Positions 1 to 12,114 of a stretch of DNA of 64,000 nucleotides are shown here, piece after piece; the first letter of the stretch is position 1, and every line of letters starts with the position of its first letter. Position numbers and translations under genes: made by a program. Origin of the DNA: Rhodanobacteraceae bacterium ZG21-1 (GTDB taxonomy: Bacteria > Pseudomonadota > Gammaproteobacteria > Xanthomonadales > Rhodanobacteraceae); NCBI GenBank assembly GCA_021390615.1, contig JAJEJU010000016.1, positions 1 through 64,000 on the forward strand, given 5' to 3'. The notes below the pieces were generated by a model that did not search any database, was not told where the DNA came from, and worked only from the letters and a program-made list of their open reading frames with translations.

Positions 1-27
1 CACCGACATCGGTGGGGGTTTTTTCTT
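1..27 (+). terminator. Rho-independent terminator of a gene left of the window
   Basis: A CACCG/CGGTG stem (1-5 and 10-14) with a 4-base loop is followed by GGGG and six T residues (19-24). The extra G run suggests that the left arm continues off the window. It presumably ends a plus-strand gene whose coding part lies outside. Confidence 0.75.
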
Positions 28-349
28 GCGCGCCGCCCGCCCCAGCACCGCGCCTGGGCCGATCCCATGACGCCGCGCGGCGCCGGATCACTTCCGGCAG
101 GCTCGCGAAAGACCACGCCGCCAAGGCTCGCCGATATCGCCCGCCACCTGGCCAACCTTGCCGCATCCAAGACCGGTGCCGATCCGGACACCAGGTCTCG
201 ATTCGATACCGTCAGAACCAGCTCCGCGCTCTGTCGCTGCGAACGGTGTCGATGAAGAAAGCCTCGTTATCGATTGGCGTGGCGGTGGTCGTCGAACGCG
301 CAGTTTTGCGAGTTGCTAGAATCGCGCAACTACCTGGTTGCGAAATTCC
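28..349. other. Gene-free stretch before the UPF0114 gene
   Basis: Only short overlapping open frames with no recognisable protein are present. The stretch follows a terminator and precedes a plus-strand gene, so it should hold that gene's promoter, but no convincing -35/-10 pair stands out. Confidence 0.5.
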
Positions 350-919
350 ATGACGACGCCAAATTCCGGCCGCTTAGGTGCGCTGTCCTACCTGATCTTC
401 TCCTCGCGCTGGCTGCAGCTGCCGTTGTATCTCGGCCTGATCGTGGCCCAGGCGATCTATGTCGTGCAGTTCTTGCGCGAGTTGTGGCATCTGCTGGAAA
501 CCACCTTGTTTCATGCCGGCATCGATCCGGCTGCCGGCGGCGACAGCGCCGAGACCACCATCATGCTCACGGTGCTGGGCCTGATCGATGTGGTGATGAT
601 CTCCAACCTGCTGGTGATGGTCATCGTCGGCGGTTACGAAACCTTCGTGTCGCGGCTGCGCCTCGACGGTCATCCCGACCAGCCGGAATGGCTGTCGCAC
701 GTGAATGCGACCGTGCTCAAGGTGAAGCTGGCGATGGCCATCATCGGCATTTCGTCGATCCATCTGCTGGCTACCTTCATCAAGGCCAAGGCGACCGATG
801 GACAGACGATCATGTGGCAGATCCTGCTGCACCTGACCTTCGTGGCCTCGGCCCTGGCCTTGGCCCTGATCGATCGCATCATGCTGCAACCCGGCAAGCG
901 CGTCGGCGCGAACCATTGA
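350..919 (+). CDS. yqhA: UPF0114 (YqhA/TIGR00645) family inner-membrane protein
   Basis: About 190 residues with three to four hydrophobic helices, matching the short membrane proteins of the UPF0114 family. The conserved feel lies in the [21 protein letters not shown] helix and the GGYETFVS segment after it, then a lysine-rich turn (VLKVKLA) and a C-terminal helix pair. The function of the family is unknown. I chose ATG 350 (MTTPNSGR) over an in-frame TTG at 338 because nothing supports the extra four residues; neither start has a strong Shine-Dalgarno sequence. It stands alone between a terminator and glpR. Family assignment is firm from memory of the family pattern; a role cannot be stated. 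Confidence 0.85.
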   Translation: MTTPNSGRLGALSYLIFSSRWLQLPLYLGLIVAQAIYVVQFLRELWHLLETTLFHAGIDPAAGGDSAETTIMLTVLGLIDVVMISNLLVMVIVGGYETFVSRLRLDGHPDQPEWLSHVNATVLKVKLAMAIIGISSIHLLATFIKAKATDGQTIMWQILLHLTFVASALALALIDRIMLQPGKRVGANH

Positions 920-995
920 CAGCCTTGCAGCGCGAGGGCTGACACAACGGGGTCTAGGCCTCATGATGTCGCCCGGCTAGACAGGACGGGCGACG

Positions 996-1793
996 ATGGG
1001 AGCGATTGCACTCAATCGGCGGCAGGAGGAACTGGTCGCTTACGTGCGGCGCGAAGGCTTCGTGTCGGTTGAGGCCTTGGCCGAGCATTTCGAAGTGACG
1101 CCGCAGACGATACGGCGCGATTTGGCCGTGCTTTGCGACAGCGGCTTGCTGAGGCGCTACCACGGCGGAGTAAGTCTGCCTTCGAGTGTCGAGAACCTAG
1201 CCTACGCGGCACGCCGTGGCCTGCAGCAGCGAGAAAAGCAGCGCATTGCCACGCTGCTGGCCAGGCATATCCCGGACGAAGCCTCGCTGTTCATCAATCT
1301 CGGTACCACCAACGAAGACGTGGCGCGTGCCCTGCTGGGGCACAAAGGCCTGCGCGTCATCACCAACAACCTCAATGTCGCGATCATGCTCAGCGACAAT
1401 CCGACCTTCGAGGTGATCGTCGCCGGCGGCGTCGTGCGTGGCCGCGATCATGGCGTGACCGGGGAGGCGACCATCGAGCTGATCCGCCAGTTCAAGGTCG
1501 ACTACGGCGTGATCGGCATCTCCGGCATCGATGCGGACGGCACCTTGCTCGATTTCGACTATCAGGAAGTGCGGGTGGCGCAGGCCATCATCGAGCACTC
1601 GCGCCAGGTCTATCTGGCGGCGGACCACAGCAAGCTGGGGCGGAATGCGCTGGTGCGGCTGGGGCCTATCTCGCGGGTTTCAGCCTGGTTTACCGATCGC
1701 GCGCCAGCGCCCGAATTGGCGAAGGTGCTGAGCGAGGCTGGCACGCAGATTTTCGTGGCGTCGGCGGCAGGCGAGGGCGTGCCCGATGCATGA
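996..1793 (+). CDS. glpR: DeoR-family glycerol-3-phosphate regulon repressor
   Basis: A 265-residue DeoR-type regulator. Residues 8-60 form the winged helix-turn-helix, with the family signature around TPQTIRRDL and the wing LLRRYHGG. The rest is the DeoRC sugar-phosphate sensor domain, with the NLGTTNEDVA, ITNNLNVA and GVIGISGID stretches typical of the ISOCOT fold. Its position directly before glpD-glpF-glpK identifies it as GlpR, which represses glycerol genes until glycerol 3-phosphate binds. Candidate operators lie in the 180-bp gap to glpD. The C-terminal tail is Ala/Gly rich and probably disordered. Confidence 0.92.
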   Translation: MGAIALNRRQEELVAYVRREGFVSVEALAEHFEVTPQTIRRDLAVLCDSGLLRRYHGGVSLPSSVENLAYAARRGLQQREKQRIATLLARHIPDEASLFINLGTTNEDVARALLGHKGLRVITNNLNVAIMLSDNPTFEVIVAGGVVRGRDHGVTGEATIELIRQFKVDYGVIGISGIDADGTLLDFDYQEVRVAQAIIEHSRQVYLAADHSKLGRNALVRLGPISRVSAWFTDRAPAPELAKVLSEAGTQIFVASAAGEGVPDA

Positions 1794-1800
1794 CACATGG

Positions 1801-1830
1801 ATTGTTCGAAAATGTTCGTATATGATCGAA
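1801..1830. promoter_or_regulatory. Candidate GlpR operator: three 10-bp-phased repeats
   Basis: Three consecutive decamers, attgttcgaa (1801), aatgttcgta (1811) and tatgatcgaa (1821), share the core tNtcg. The middle one fits the half-site WATKYTCGWW known for E. coli GlpR at every position, and the others differ at one. They lie between glpR and glpD. The direct, helical-turn-phased arrangement is seen; binding by GlpR is inference. Confidence 0.65.
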
Positions 1831-1973
1831 AACGTCCATTGCCTGCGGTGAAGCTTTCATATGCGCGCACTCAAATCGGTAAATCGGCCTGATTCGAACG
1901 CCATCGCTCACTTCCTGGGCCGCTTGCACCACGGTGAGCTCCACCGGTGCTCGCAGCCGCGGACGGTGCAGCC

Positions 1974-3461
1974 ATGAGCGAGCAGGTCGATCTGCTGGTC
2001 GTCGGCGGCGGCATCAACGGTGCCGGCATCGCACGTGATGCGGCCGGGCGTGGATTGTCGGTCTGCCTGTGCGAGCAGGACGACCTGGCTGCGCATACCT
2101 CCAGCGCCAGCACCAAACTGATCCACGGCGGCCTGCGTTATCTCGAACAATACGAATTCGCCCTGGTGGGCAAGGCGCTAGCCGAGCGCGAAGTGCTGCT
2201 GCGCGCCGCGCCACACATCATCTGGCCGCTGCGCTTCGTGCTGCCGCATCAGCCGCACCTGCGGCCGGCCTGGATGATTCGCCTGGGCCTGTTTCTCTAC
2301 GACCACCTCGGGAGAGGCCGGCGCACCCTGCCGGGTTCGCGCCGCATCAAGTTTGGCGAGCATGCGGTGGGCAAGCCGCTGCAGGACGAGTTCCGTACTG
2401 GCTTCGTCTATTCGGACGCCTGGGTTCAAGACGCGCGCCTGGTGGTGCTCAATGCGATGGACGCGGCGCGACGTGGCGCCACCATCCTGACGCGCACACG
2501 CTGTCTGCGCGCGCAGCGCGAAGCGGACTGCTGGCTGGCGCAACTGCAGCGCGCCGACGGCAGTCAGATCGAAGTCCGGGCTCGCGCGTTGGCCAACGCC
2601 ACCGGGCCGTGGGCAGTGAGCTTCCTCGATCAGGTGGCGCAGGTCGGGCACGATCACGCGTTGCGTCTGGTCAAGGGCAGCCACATCGTGGTGCCCAAGC
2701 TGTACGAGCACGCCTACGCCTACATCTTCCAGCAGCCGGACCGGCGCATCGTGTTCGCCATTCCGTACGAGCGGGAGTTCACCCTGATCGGCACCACCGA
2801 TCTGGAATACCACGGCGATCCGTCCAGTCCGCGCATCGCCGAGGATGAGATCAAGTACTTGTGCGAGGCGGCGAACCGCTACTTCCGGCGGCAGATCGCA
2901 CCGGCCGACGTGGCCTGGAACTACAGCGGCGTGCGTCCGCTGCTCGACGACGAGCAGGAAAGCGCCAGCGAGGTTACCCGCGACTACCTGCTCGAGCTCG
3001 ACCAACAGGCGGCGCCGCTGCTCAATGTGTTCGGCGGCAAGCTGACCACTTTCCGTCGGCTGGCCGAGGAAGCGGTGGATCGTCTGGCGCCCTTGCTGGG
3101 CACGAAGGAACCCAGCTGGACCGCGCAAGGGCATCCTTTGCCCGGCGGCGAGCGCACCGATTTGGCGGAGCTGCAGGCCGAGCTGCAGCAAGACCGGCCA
3201 TGGCTGCCTGCCGAGCTGGCCTGGCGCCTGGTGCGTACCTACGGCACGCGCACGGAAGCTGTGCTTGGATCGGCTGCGGCGCTGGAGCAGTTGGGCGAGC
3301 ATTTCGGCGGCGGGCTTTACCGTGCGGAAGTGGATTATCTGCGGCAGCATGAGTGGGCGCAGACGGCGGTCGACGTGCTCTGGCGACGCACCAAACTGGG
3401 TCTGCACCTGGATGCCAAGGCGCAGGCGCGCCTGGAGGCTTACCTGGCGCAGGCGCAATAA
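1974..3461 (+). CDS. glpD: Aerobic glycerol-3-phosphate dehydrogenase
   Basis: FAD-dependent enzyme that oxidises sn-glycerol 3-phosphate to dihydroxyacetone phosphate and passes electrons to the quinone pool at the inner membrane. The N-terminal Rossmann motif VVGGGINGAGIARDA is followed by the family's STKLIHGGLRYLE block, then RLVKGSHIVVP, ERRFTLIGTTD-like (EREFTLIGTTD) and the NVFGGKLTTFR segment. The C-terminal DAO_C region is all-alpha. Length (495 aa) is normal for GlpD. ATG 1974 (MSEQVDLL) is preferred over GTG 1947 because it places the FAD motif at the usual distance. First gene of the probable glpD-glpF-glpK operon, downstream of the candidate GlpR operator. Confidence 0.95.
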   Translation: MSEQVDLLVVGGGINGAGIARDAAGRGLSVCLCEQDDLAAHTSSASTKLIHGGLRYLEQYEFALVGKALAEREVLLRAAPHIIWPLRFVLPHQPHLRPAWMIRLGLFLYDHLGRGRRTLPGSRRIKFGEHAVGKPLQDEFRTGFVYSDAWVQDARLVVLNAMDAARRGATILTRTRCLRAQREADCWLAQLQRADGSQIEVRARALANATGPWAVSFLDQVAQVGHDHALRLVKGSHIVVPKLYEHAYAYIFQQPDRRIVFAIPYEREFTLIGTTDLEYHGDPSSPRIAEDEIKYLCEAANRYFRRQIAPADVAWNYSGVRPLLDDEQESASEVTRDYLLELDQQAAPLLNVFGGKLTTFRRLAEEAVDRLAPLLGTKEPSWTAQGHPLPGGERTDLAELQAELQQDRPWLPAELAWRLVRTYGTRTEAVLGSAAALEQLGEHFGGGLYRAEVDYLRQHEWAQTAVDVLWRRTKLGLHLDAKAQARLEAYLAQAQ

Positions 3462-3528
3462 AGAACCACCCAACAACCATCCAGCGAGGGGGCCGGAACG
3501 ACATGGGCAATAACCAGGGGAGTGTGCG

Positions 3529-4341
3529 ATGCGCCAACTGATTGGCGAGTTGATCTCGGAGGCCGTGGCCATGCTCATCATCATCGCCTTTGGCGATGCG
3601 GTGGCATGCATGTACGTGCTGTACGACCCGAGTCCCTACCAGCATGCCTACTGGGGCGTGTGCATCGCCTGGGGACTGGCTGTGACCATCGCGATCTACG
3701 CCACCGGCTCGGTTTCCGGCACCCATGCGAATCCGGCGGTCACCCTGGCGCTGGCATTGTTCCGCGGCTTCGAATGGAAGAAGGTACTGCCGTACTGGCT
3801 GGCCCAGGTAGTAGGGGCCTTCGTCGGCGCCGCCATCGTATACGTGCTGTTCGGCCCGGTAATCGACCACTACAACGACCACGTTGTGCATATGAGCCGC
3901 GAAGCCGGCGGCGCAGCCGGCGTGTTCTTCACCCATCCGGGCGATTCGATCACGCCAATGCATGCGCTGCTCGACCAGGTGATCCTCACCGCCTTCCTGC
4001 TGTTCGGCATCTTCGCCATCACCGAGCAGTACAACGAGATGGCGCCCAAGGCGAATTCCGGGGCGCTGATGATCGGGCTGCTGGTCGCCACCATCGGTGC
4101 TTCGATGGGCTACCTGGAAGCGTGGGCGATCAACCCCGCGCGCGACTTCGGGCCGCGTCTGTTCGCCTATTTCGCCGGTTGGGGCCGCTCGGCGCTGCCG
4201 TCGCCGGACAACTACTGGTGGGTGCCGATCGTCGGACCGCTGCTCGGCGGCATCGTGGGCGCCGGCGCCTACCAGGGCCTGATCCGTCCGTTCCTGCCGG
4301 CGCGCCTGCGCGAAGCGGCGGGCCAGACCTCGTCCGATTAG
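3529..4341 (+). CDS. glpF: Glycerol uptake facilitator (aquaglyceroporin)
   Basis: MIP-family channel of 270 residues with six hydrophobic segments and the two half-helix motifs: NPA at 68-70 (HANPAV) and NPA at 202-204 (INPARDFGPR). The Asp two residues after the second NPA is the usual mark of glycerol-conducting members. It lets glycerol diffuse across the inner membrane so that GlpK can trap it as glycerol 3-phosphate. A GGGGAG ribosome-binding site lies just upstream of the ATG. It sits 67 bp after glpD and 36 bp before glpK. The insert between helices 3 and 4 (HYNDHVVHMSREAGG) is longer than in water channels, as in other GlpF proteins. Confidence 0.93.
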   Translation: MRQLIGELISEAVAMLIIIAFGDAVACMYVLYDPSPYQHAYWGVCIAWGLAVTIAIYATGSVSGTHANPAVTLALALFRGFEWKKVLPYWLAQVVGAFVGAAIVYVLFGPVIDHYNDHVVHMSREAGGAAGVFFTHPGDSITPMHALLDQVILTAFLLFGIFAITEQYNEMAPKANSGALMIGLLVATIGASMGYLEAWAINPARDFGPRLFAYFAGWGRSALPSPDNYWWVPIVGPLLGGIVGAGAYQGLIRPFLPARLREAAGQTSSD

Positions 4342-5877
<1,536 letters not shown>

Positions 5878-6284
5878 GCGCTTGCGGGTTCGGTGGCCCG
5901 AAGGGCCTCGGCGAGGCATGCAAGATATTCGAACGTCGCTGCATGCAAGTGGCGACGATGCTGCGATAGCTGCGATATCTGCGATGTCGAGAGCATGGCG
6001 TGTTCGATTCGAGCGGCATCGTCGACTGGCTAGTCAGGCGCGGCGATTGATGCTGTCGCTGCGAGTAGTCTGCGCGAGTGGCACAGCGCGACGTCGAGGG
6101 ATAAAGCTTCACGCATCGGCAAGCGCGCAAATCATGCCGATACGCGAGGCCTGCCATGCGGGCAGAGCTGCGGTCGTAGTCGCCGGCACGCCTGACTTTC
6201 TTCGCCTGGCATGGTGGCCCACTGCACCGGCCAAGCCTGTCGAGCCACCGCAGCCAGCATCGGCTAGCTGCGGCAACGAGGATC
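5878..6284. other. Convergent gap between glpK and the PfkB kinase, with a small tandem repeat
   Basis: About 400 bp with no supported gene. It contains three adjacent 9-mers, ctgcgatag, ctgcgatat and ctgcgatgt (5961-5987). Otherwise nothing recognisable; both flanking genes point into it. Confidence 0.5.
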
Positions 6285-7220
6285 TCAGTCCAGCACGTAG
6301 CCGAACTGGTCCTTGAACTCCGTCGCGAATTCGCCGTAGCTGAAGCGCTGGTTCTGCGTGCCGGGGTGTTCCACCTTCAGCGCGCCCATCAGCGAGGCCA
6401 TGCGGCCGACCGTCGGCCAGTCCTTGCCGCGCATGATGCCGAAGATCAGGCCGGCGCGATAAGCGTCGCCGCAGCCGGTGGGGTCAATGACCTGGCGCTC
6501 GCGCGCCGGCGGAATCTCGTGCACGGTGCCGCCGGCATGGATCAACGAACCGCGCGGGCCCAGCGTCACGATGTAGGCCTGCACGCGCGCGGCGATCTCC
6601 TCGGCGCTCCAGCCGGTGCGCGTCTGCAGCAGCTGCGACTCGTAGTCGTTGACGATCACGTAGGTCGACTTCTCGATCATCGCGCGGAACTCGTCGCCGC
6701 TGAACAGCGGCATCGCCTGGCCCGGGTCGAAGATGAAAGGCACGCTGCGCGCGGCGAATTCGTCCACGTGCTGCAGCATCGCCTCGCGGCCGTCCGGCGC
6801 GACGATGGCGAAATCGATCTGCGGAATGTCCCGCACGTGATTTTCCTGCGCGCTGGACATCGCGCCGGGATGGAAGGCGGTGATCTGGTTGTTGTCCAGG
6901 TCGGTGGTGATGAAGCACTGCGGAGTGAACTGGTCGTCGAACTCGCGCACGCAGTCGAGGCGGATGCCGCACTGCTCCATATGCTTGCGATAAGGCGCGA
7001 AATCCTGGCCCACCGCTGCCACCGGCAACGGGTCGCCGCCGAGCAGCTTGAGGTTGTAGGCGATGTTGCCGGCGCAGCCGCCGAATTCGCGGCGCATCCG
7101 CGGCACCAGGAACGACACGTTCAGGATGTGCACCTGGTCCGGCAGGATGTGGTTCTTGAACTGGTCCTGGAACACCATGATGGTGTCGTAGGCAAGCGAT
7201 CCGCAGATGACGGCAGGCAT
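6285..7220 (-). CDS. PfkB/ribokinase-family sugar or nucleoside kinase
   Basis: A 311-residue PfkB-fold kinase. The start MPAVICGSLAYDTIM is typical of family members; the glycine-rich EFGGCAGNIAYNLKLLG segment near the N terminus is PfkB signature 1. DPTGCGDAYRAGLIFGIM near the C terminus holds the anion hole and catalytic Asp (signature 2). The overall pattern resembles bacterial proteins annotated as adenosine kinase or carbohydrate kinase; substrate cannot be fixed from sequence. ATG 7220 is chosen over an upstream in-frame start at 7268, which would add a Pro/Arg-rich leader unlike the family. Transcribed away from mreB. Confidence 0.85.
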   Translation of the reverse strand: MPAVICGSLAYDTIMVFQDQFKNHILPDQVHILNVSFLVPRMRREFGGCAGNIAYNLKLLGGDPLPVAAVGQDFAPYRKHMEQCGIRLDCVREFDDQFTPQCFITTDLDNNQITAFHPGAMSSAQENHVRDIPQIDFAIVAPDGREAMLQHVDEFAARSVPFIFDPGQAMPLFSGDEFRAMIEKSTYVIVNDYESQLLQTRTGWSAEEIAARVQAYIVTLGPRGSLIHAGGTVHEIPPARERQVIDPTGCGDAYRAGLIFGIMRGKDWPTVGRMASLMGALKVEHPGTQNQRFSYGEFATEFKDQFGYVLD

Positions 7221-8640
<1,420 letters not shown>

Positions 8641-8661
8641 AAGCCGCGGCGGAAGGCGGCC

Positions 8662-9636
8662 ATGGCGCTCGCGCGAGAAGAGTCATCGCCGCTGTTCGCC
8701 GGCAACGCGGCCGGCACGCTGCGCCTGATCATCTATTTGGCGCTGGCGATGGTGCTGATGGTGCTCGACCATCGCAACGGCTGGATGTGGCGCCTGCGCT
8801 ACAGCGCCTCCATCGTGGTCGAGCCGCTGTACCGGCTGGCTGGCCGGCCGGCGCAGGGCATGCATGCGCTCAGCATCGCCTTTGCCGACCGCAAGCTGCT
8901 GACCGACCAGAACCAGCGCCTGCGCGAGGACCTGCTGCTGGCCAACGCCAAGCTCAACCGGATGGCCTCGGTAGCCCAGCAGAACCAGCGCCTGCAGCAA
9001 TTGCTGGACACCCAGCACAGCCTCGAGCTCAACGTGCAGCTCGCCCACGTGGTCCATGTCGACGTCGGTCCCTACAGCCACCGGCTGACCCTGGGCGTGG
9101 GCGCGCGCGATGGCATCAAGGTGGGCCAGCCGGTGATCGACGCGCACGGCCTGATGGGCCAGGTGGTCGAGGTACTGCCCACCACGTCCTCGGTCATGCT
9201 GGTCACCGACCCCAACCATGCGGTGCCGGTGGTGATCGAGCGCACCGGCCTGCGCACGGTGGCCTACGGTTCGCGCGGCGGCGACCAGCTGACCCTGCCG
9301 AACATCCCGCTGGCCGCCGACGTGCGCCCGGGCGACCGTCTGCTCACCTCCGGGCTGGGCGGGCGTTTCCCCTCCGGCTTCCCGGTGGGCGAGGTCCGCG
9401 AAGTGGTGCCGGGCGGTTCCGGTCTGTTTCTGGAGGGGCATGCCTCGCTGGCGGCGGACATCGACCGCAGCGAAGACGTGCTGTTGCTGCACGACCAGCC
9501 CGAGCCGGCCGGGCCGCCCGCGCCGGAAGTGCCGGCGGGGCCGCCGACTGGCCTCGCGCCAGCCCCTGCGCCGGCTGCATCCGCGGCGCCGGCGCCGGCC
9601 GCGTCGACCGCCCGCGACGCGGAGCCCGCGCAGTGA
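8662..9636 (+). CDS. mreC: Rod-shape-determining protein MreC
   Basis: A 324-residue bitopic protein: a short cytoplasmic N terminus, one membrane helix (about 17-35), a coiled coil rich in Gln, Leu and Arg (QNQRLREDLLLANAKLNRM, then QQNQRLQQLLD), and the periplasmic double beta-barrel with GVGARDGIKVGQPVI and DVRPGDRLLTSGLGG. The last 50 residues are a Pro/Ala-rich tail, common in this lineage. It links MreB filaments to PBP2 in the periplasm. Its TGA overlaps the GTG start of mreD, so the two are probably translationally coupled. Confidence 0.95.
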   Translation: MALAREESSPLFAGNAAGTLRLIIYLALAMVLMVLDHRNGWMWRLRYSASIVVEPLYRLAGRPAQGMHALSIAFADRKLLTDQNQRLREDLLLANAKLNRMASVAQQNQRLQQLLDTQHSLELNVQLAHVVHVDVGPYSHRLTLGVGARDGIKVGQPVIDAHGLMGQVVEVLPTTSSVMLVTDPNHAVPVVIERTGLRTVAYGSRGGDQLTLPNIPLAADVRPGDRLLTSGLGGRFPSGFPVGEVREVVPGGSGLFLEGHASLAADIDRSEDVLLLHDQPEPAGPPAPEVPAGPPTGLAPAPAPAASAAPAPAASTARDAEPAQ

Positions 9637-10118
9637 ACCGGCAACAACTGAGTTTCTGGTGGTTCATCGGCACCCTGGTGTTCGCCCTGCTGTCGATGCT
9701 GGTGCCACTGCCGGGCGCGCTGGAGCCGTTCAAGCCCTACTGGCCGGCGCTGGTGCTGCTGTACTGGGCGCTGGAAGGCAGCGAGCGGATCAATCTCGGC
9801 CTGGCCTTCGTGGTCGGCCTGTGCGCCGATCTGTTCGACGGCGTGCTGCTGGGCGAACAGGCGCTGCGCCTGTGCGCCCTGGTCTTCATCGTGCTGCGCT
9901 TCCGTTCGCGCCTGCGCTTTTTCCCGATGTGGCAGCAGGCCCTGGCGGTGCTGGCGCTGCTGTTGAACGACCGCGTGCTGCTGCTGATCGTGCGCGCCTT
10001 CGCCGGCGAGTCGATGCCGCCGGCGGCCTGGTGGATCTCGCCCTTCGTGGGCGCGGCGCTGTGGCCGTTCCTGTTCCTGCTGCTCGACGATCTGCGCGTC
10101 CGCCTGCGCATCCCGTAG
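9633..10118 (+). CDS. mreD: Rod-shape-determining membrane protein MreD
   Basis: A 161-residue polytopic membrane protein with five or so hydrophobic helices, ending in a basic tail (DDLRVRLRIP). The stretch YWPALVLLYWAL followed by GLAFVVGLCADLFDGVLLG is the recognisable MreD pattern. The start is a GTG at 9633 that overlaps the mreC stop (GTGA). It completes the MreBCD elongasome scaffold; mrdA begins four bases after its stop. Confidence 0.93.
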   Translation: MNRQQLSFWWFIGTLVFALLSMLVPLPGALEPFKPYWPALVLLYWALEGSERINLGLAFVVGLCADLFDGVLLGEQALRLCALVFIVLRFRSRLRFFPMWQQALAVLALLLNDRVLLLIVRAFAGESMPPAAWWISPFVGAALWPFLFLLLDDLRVRLRIP

Positions 10119-10122
10119 CGCC

Positions 10123-12114
10123 GTGGCGACCAAGCCCATCCGCTCGATCAAGGACCCTCGCGGCGAAAGCGCGCAGTTCCGCCGCCGTGCCCTGGTCGGC
10201 TTCCTGCTGATCCTGGCCGGGCTGGGCGCCTTGGTCGGCCGCTACGTCTACCTGCAGGTGATGCGCTACAACGAATTCGCGGTGCGCTCCGACAGCAACC
10301 GCATCAAGCTGCGCCCGATTCCGCCCACCCGTGGCCTGATCTACGACCGCCAGGGCGTGGTGCTGGCCGACAACGTGCCGGCGTTCCGGCTCGAGGTGGT
10401 GCCCGAGCAGGTGGACGACATGGACGCCATGCTGGCCCAGCTCGCTCAGGTGGTGCCGCTGGACAAGGACGACATCGATGCCTTCAAGAAGCAGCTGCGG
10501 CTGAACCGGCGCTTCGACAATGTGCCGCTGAAAATGCACCTGAGCGAAGACGACATCGACCGCTTCGCGGTGAACCAGTGGCGCTTCCACGGCGTGCAGG
10601 TGGCTTCGTATTTCACCCGGCGCTATCCCTTGAGCGAGCTGTTCGCGCACGTGGTCGGCTATGTCGGGCGCATCGACGAAAACGACCTCGACCGGCTCGA
10701 CCCCCTGCTCTACAAGGGCACCACCCACGTCGGCCGCAGCGGCATCGAGCGCTCCTACGAGGAGATGCTGCACGGCACGCCGGGCTACGAGGTGGACGAG
10801 GTCAACGCCGACGGCCAGACCCAGCGCGTGATCGAGACGCATCCGCCCACGCCCGGCAAGAACCTCTACCTGAGCATCGATGCGCGCCTGCAGAAGGCCG
10901 CCACCGACGCTTTCGAGGGCCGGGTCGGCTCGGCCGTGGCGATCGATCCGCGCAACGGCCAGGTGCTGGCCCTGGTCAGCGTGCCGAGCTACGACCCCAA
11001 TCTGTTCGTCAACGGCATCAGCCACGCCGACTACGCCGCGCTGATGGGGGCGACCGACAAGCCGCTGCTCAACCGCGCGTTGCAGGGTGCCTATCCGCCG
11101 GGCTCGACGGTGAAGCCGTTCCTGGCCCTGGGCGGCCTGGAATACGGCATCCGCCGGCCCGAGGACACCGTGCTCTCCACCGGCCAGTTCTGCCTGCCGG
11201 GGCAGACCCGCTGCTATCGCGACGATGACCGCGGCGGCAACGGCGTGGTCAACATGGTGCGCGCCATCCAGCACTCCACCAACACTTACTTCTACAAGCT
11301 CGCGCTGGACATGGGCATCGATCGGCTGAGCGCATGGATGAGCCGCTTCAGCTTCGGCGACCGCACCGGCATCGACCTGACCGGCGAAGCCAAGGGCGTG
11401 CTGCCCTCGCGCGCCTGGAAGGCCGCGCACAGCAAGTTCGGCTGGTTCCCCGGCGAGACGGTGATCGCCGGCATCGGCCAGGGCTACTGGGAGGTCACCC
11501 CGGTCCAGCTGGCCCATGCCGTGGCCACCCTGGCCGGGCACGGCGTGCCCTACGCGCCGCGGCTGGTGATGTCGACCAAGGCGCTGGGCGAGCTGCAGCC
11601 GCAGCCGTTGCCCAATCCGCCGACCGGGCCTTCGCTGATCACCAAGCCCAGCGAGTGGGGCGTGATCAACGAAGGCATGCGCGCGGTGATTACCGCCGGC
11701 ACCGGCAAGGGCCAGTTCGACGGCTTCCCCTACGAGGTCGCCGGCAAGACCGGTACCGCCGAGCGCTTCTCGCGCACCAGCGACGCCTACGACACCAACA
11801 AGAACAGCGCCTACCTCGCCGCGCGCCACCGCGCCTGGTTCGAGGGCTTCACGCCGGCCGAGGATCCGCACATCGCCGCCGCCGCGATGCTGGAGGCCGG
11901 CGCCTGGGGCAAGGACGCCGCGCCGATCGTGCGCAAGATCTTCGACGCCTGGCTCAGCGAGCAAAGCCCCGACAGCCTGCCACCGCCGCAGCTGCCGGTC
12001 GCGCCGCCGCGTGCGCGGCCGGCGCCGTCGGCATCGGCGCCCAGCGAAGAGATGATGCAGGACGGTACCGAGGATCTGCCGGCCCAGGCCTCCAGCGCCG
12101 GAGCGACGCCATGA
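10123..12114 (+). CDS. mrdA: Peptidoglycan DD-transpeptidase PBP2
   Basis: Class B penicillin-binding protein (663 aa) that cross-links lateral wall peptidoglycan with RodA. One N-terminal membrane helix (about 23-43) is followed by the dimerisation/pedestal region with RGLIYDRQGVVLADN and RSGIERSYEEMLHG. The transpeptidase motifs are S328-TVK331 (catalytic Ser), S385-TN387 and K542-TG544. The C terminus carries a Pro/Ser/Ala-rich extension of about 50 residues. It starts at GTG 10123. Its stop overlaps the ATG of rodA (ATGA), the usual coupling of this pair. Confidence 0.96.
   Translation: MATKPIRSIKDPRGESAQFRRRALVGFLLILAGLGALVGRYVYLQVMRYNEFAVRSDSNRIKLRPIPPTRGLIYDRQGVVLADNVPAFRLEVVPEQVDDMDAMLAQLAQVVPLDKDDIDAFKKQLRLNRRFDNVPLKMHLSEDDIDRFAVNQWRFHGVQVASYFTRRYPLSELFAHVVGYVGRIDENDLDRLDPLLYKGTTHVGRSGIERSYEEMLHGTPGYEVDEVNADGQTQRVIETHPPTPGKNLYLSIDARLQKAATDAFEGRVGSAVAIDPRNGQVLALVSVPSYDPNLFVNGISHADYAALMGATDKPLLNRALQGAYPPGSTVKPFLALGGLEYGIRRPEDTVLSTGQFCLPGQTRCYRDDDRGGNGVVNMVRAIQHSTNTYFYKLALDMGIDRLSAWMSRFSFGDRTGIDLTGEAKGVLPSRAWKAAHSKFGWFPGETVIAGIGQGYWEVTPVQLAHAVATLAGHGVPYAPRLVMSTKALGELQPQPLPNPPTGPSLITKPSEWGVINEGMRAVITAGTGKGQFDGFPYEVAGKTGTAERFSRTSDAYDTNKNSAYLAARHRAWFEGFTPAEDPHIAAAAMLEAGAWGKDAAPIVRKIFDAWLSEQSPDSLPPPQLPVAPPRARPAPSASAPSEEMMQDGTEDLPAQASSAGATP

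Noticed and set aside
5890-5960. Possible GlpR site after glpK (gatattcgaac)
   Set aside because: It matches the half-site only partly, is single, and lies downstream of the operon with no glp gene to control.
9886-11964. Long minus-strand open frames across mreD-mrdA-rodA-mltB, and similar ones antisense to glpD, dacA, prc and nrdJ
   Set aside because: Each is a shadow of a well-supported gene with family motifs on the plus strand.
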